Source: Hoeflea sp. BAL378
Lineage (GTDB): Bacteria; Pseudomonadota; Alphaproteobacteria; Rhizobiales; Rhizobiaceae
Assembly (NCBI RefSeq): GCF_000759435.1
Contig: NZ_JRJG01000038.1
Location: forward strand, 124,001 to 188,000
DNA length: 64,000 nt
Direction: 5' to 3'
Of this stretch, positions 63,050-64,000 are shown in pieces. Each line of letters begins with the position of its first letter. The first letter of the stretch is position 1. The notes below the pieces were generated by a model. That model saw nothing but the letters and a program-made list of their open reading frames with translations. It searched no databases and had not been told where the DNA came from. A program made the translations under genes and the position numbers.

Positions 63050-63756
63050 TGGCGCTGGTCGAAACCCGTGGACTGACCGCCCATTACGGCGACTTCCAGG
63101 CCCTGTTCGGGGTCGACCTCGCGCTTGAGGAGGGCGAATGCGTCGCCATCATCGGCGCCAACGGGGCGGGCAAATCCTCGCTGCTGCGCTCGCTGTCGGG
63201 CGTGCTCAGGCAGAAACCGGACATGATCATGTTCGAGGGCCAGCCGATCGGGGCGCTCGAAGCGGACGACATCGTCGCGCTCGGCATCTCGATGGTGCCC
63301 GAAGGCCGCCGCCTGTTTCCCTCGCTCAGCGTCGAGGAGAACCTGAGGATCGGCGCCTACCGCAGACGCGGCACCGGCGCCTGGGACCTCGACGCGGTCT
63401 ATGCGATGTTTCCGATGCTCAAGGAGCGGCGCACCGCGCCGGGCAACGCGCTGTCGGGCGGCCAGCAGCAGATGGTTGCCATCGGCCGGGCGCTGATGAG
63501 CAATCCGCGGGTCCTGCTCTGCGACGAACTTTCGCTGGGCCTCGCGCCGGTCATCATCCGCGACATCTATGCGGCGCTGCCGCGGATCCGGGAAGCCGGG
63601 TCCTCCGTCATCATCGTCGAGCAGGACATCGGCCAGGCGCTCAAGGTAGCCGACCGGGTCTATTGCATGATGGAGGGCAAGGTAACGCTCGAGGGCACTC
63701 CGGCGGAATTGACCCGCGAAGCCATCCACAAGGCCTATTTCGGGGTGGCCGCATGA
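63049..63756 (+). CDS. livF: ABC transporter ATPase, LivF type
   Basis: This 235-residue ATPase has Walker A GANGAGKSS, the canonical signature LSGGQQQMVAIGRAL and Walker B VLLCDELSLGLAP. ATG 63049 starts within the LivG stop (TGATG). It forms the ATPase pair of a Liv-type importer for which the receptor is encoded at 60352. The stop overlaps the livH start by ATGA. Confidence 0.93.
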   Translation: MALVETRGLTAHYGDFQALFGVDLALEEGECVAIIGANGAGKSSLLRSLSGVLRQKPDMIMFEGQPIGALEADDIVALGISMVPEGRRLFPSLSVEENLRIGAYRRRGTGAWDLDAVYAMFPMLKERRTAPGNALSGGQQQMVAIGRALMSNPRVLLCDELSLGLAPVIIRDIYAALPRIREAGSSVIIVEQDIGQALKVADRVYCMMEGKVTLEGTPAELTREAIHKAYFGVAA

Positions 63757-64000
63757 TCTGGATGGACACGATCGTGCAGGGGGTGCTGCTCGGAGGACTT
63801 TACGCGCTGTTCGCGGCGGGCCTGTCGCTGGTGTTCGGCATCATGCGGCTCGTCAATCTCGCCCATGGCGACCTGATCGTGCTGGCCGCCTATCTGCTGC
63901 TCGTCATCGTCTCGATGCTCGGGCTGCATCCCTTCGTGGCGGCGTTGGTCGCCATGCCGGTGATGTTCGGCGTGGGCTACGGCCTGCAGAAGTTTGTGCT
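63753..64000 (+). CDS. livH: ABC transporter permease, LivH type, 3' end outside window
   Basis: About 82 codons of a branched-chain-type permease are visible. The N-terminus has the helix VQGVLLGGLYALFAAGLSLVFG and the conserved MRLVNLAHGDLIVLAAYL segment of LivH. The gene runs off the window end, and a LivM gene would be expected next. Confidence 0.9.
   Translation, partial: MIWMDTIVQGVLLGGLYALFAAGLSLVFGIMRLVNLAHGDLIVLAAYLLLVIVSMLGLHPFVAALVAMPVMFGVGYGLQKFV

Overview
The window is 64 kb of GC-rich, gene-dense DNA with short intergenic gaps and many 1 to 4 base stop/start overlaps. The gene content (a nosRZDFYLX cluster with pseudoazurin, two TRAP carriers, an oligopeptide-type and a branched-chain-type ABC importer, GlxA-like AraC regulators, GntR/IclR/LysR-controlled catabolic operons) suggests the accessory or catabolic part of an alphaproteobacterial replicon, probably Hyphomicrobiales (Rhizobiales) or a relative. 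This placement rests on gene content only. I saw no tRNA, rRNA, insertion sequence, phage gene, CRISPR array or replication origin.

Layout. (1) 1-9766: end of an SDR gene, a flavin monooxygenase on the minus strand, then a plus-strand run of a kynurenine-formamidase-like hydrolase, a cupin, an octopine-dehydrogenase-family gene broken by an in-frame amber codon, a 3-hydroxyacyl-CoA-dehydrogenase-like gene, a GntR/FCD regulator and TRAP carrier 1. (2) 9920-14108, minus strand: a CoA ligase, a thiolase-like protein lacking the nucleophilic cysteine, and a zinc-ribbon/OB-fold protein fused to an SDR domain that has lost its catalytic Tyr and Lys. (3) 14622-21180: TRAP carrier 2, an MFS exporter, an alpha/beta hydrolase, an Asp/Glu-racemase-fold protein and an Ohr peroxidase. 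(4) 21206-28351: an IclR-linked acyl-CoA module with a fused E1 dehydrogenase, acyl-CoA dehydrogenase, CoA-transferase and aldehyde dehydrogenase. (5) 28375-39795: two paralogous GlxA/AraC regulators bracketing a peptide-type ABC importer, a 3-oxo-tetronate kinase, a class II aldolase and a class III aminotransferase. (6) 39817-42705: a complete class I cytochrome P450 system (reductase, 2Fe-2S ferredoxin, P450). (7) 43154-55692: a nitrous-oxide respiration island with pseudoazurin, a Crp/Fnr regulator, DUF1858 and DUF2249 proteins, a di-haem peroxidase and nosRZDFYLX. (8) 55717-64000: a LysR-controlled (hydroxy)hydroquinone ring-cleavage operon with an intradiol and a VOC-type dioxygenase, an esterase, maleylacetate reductase, WrbA and a Liv-type importer that runs off the window.

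Regulation visible in the DNA. Four TTG-N8-CAA (Fnr/Nnr-type) boxes sit upstream of the pseudoazurin/crp pair, the DUF2249 gene, the peroxidase and nosR, which suggests one regulon. A near-identical 12 to 13 base palindrome lies in the two promoter regions around the IclR gene. A 17-base motif (15 of 17 identical) recurs in the leaders of both TRAP operons. All four solute-binding-protein genes are followed by a strong inverted repeat before the next gene of the transport operon, which could raise binding-protein output over the permeases.

Limits. Assignments come from reading motifs, lengths and neighbours. No alignment, structure or database search was run, and substrates of the transporters and of most catabolic genes are not determined.
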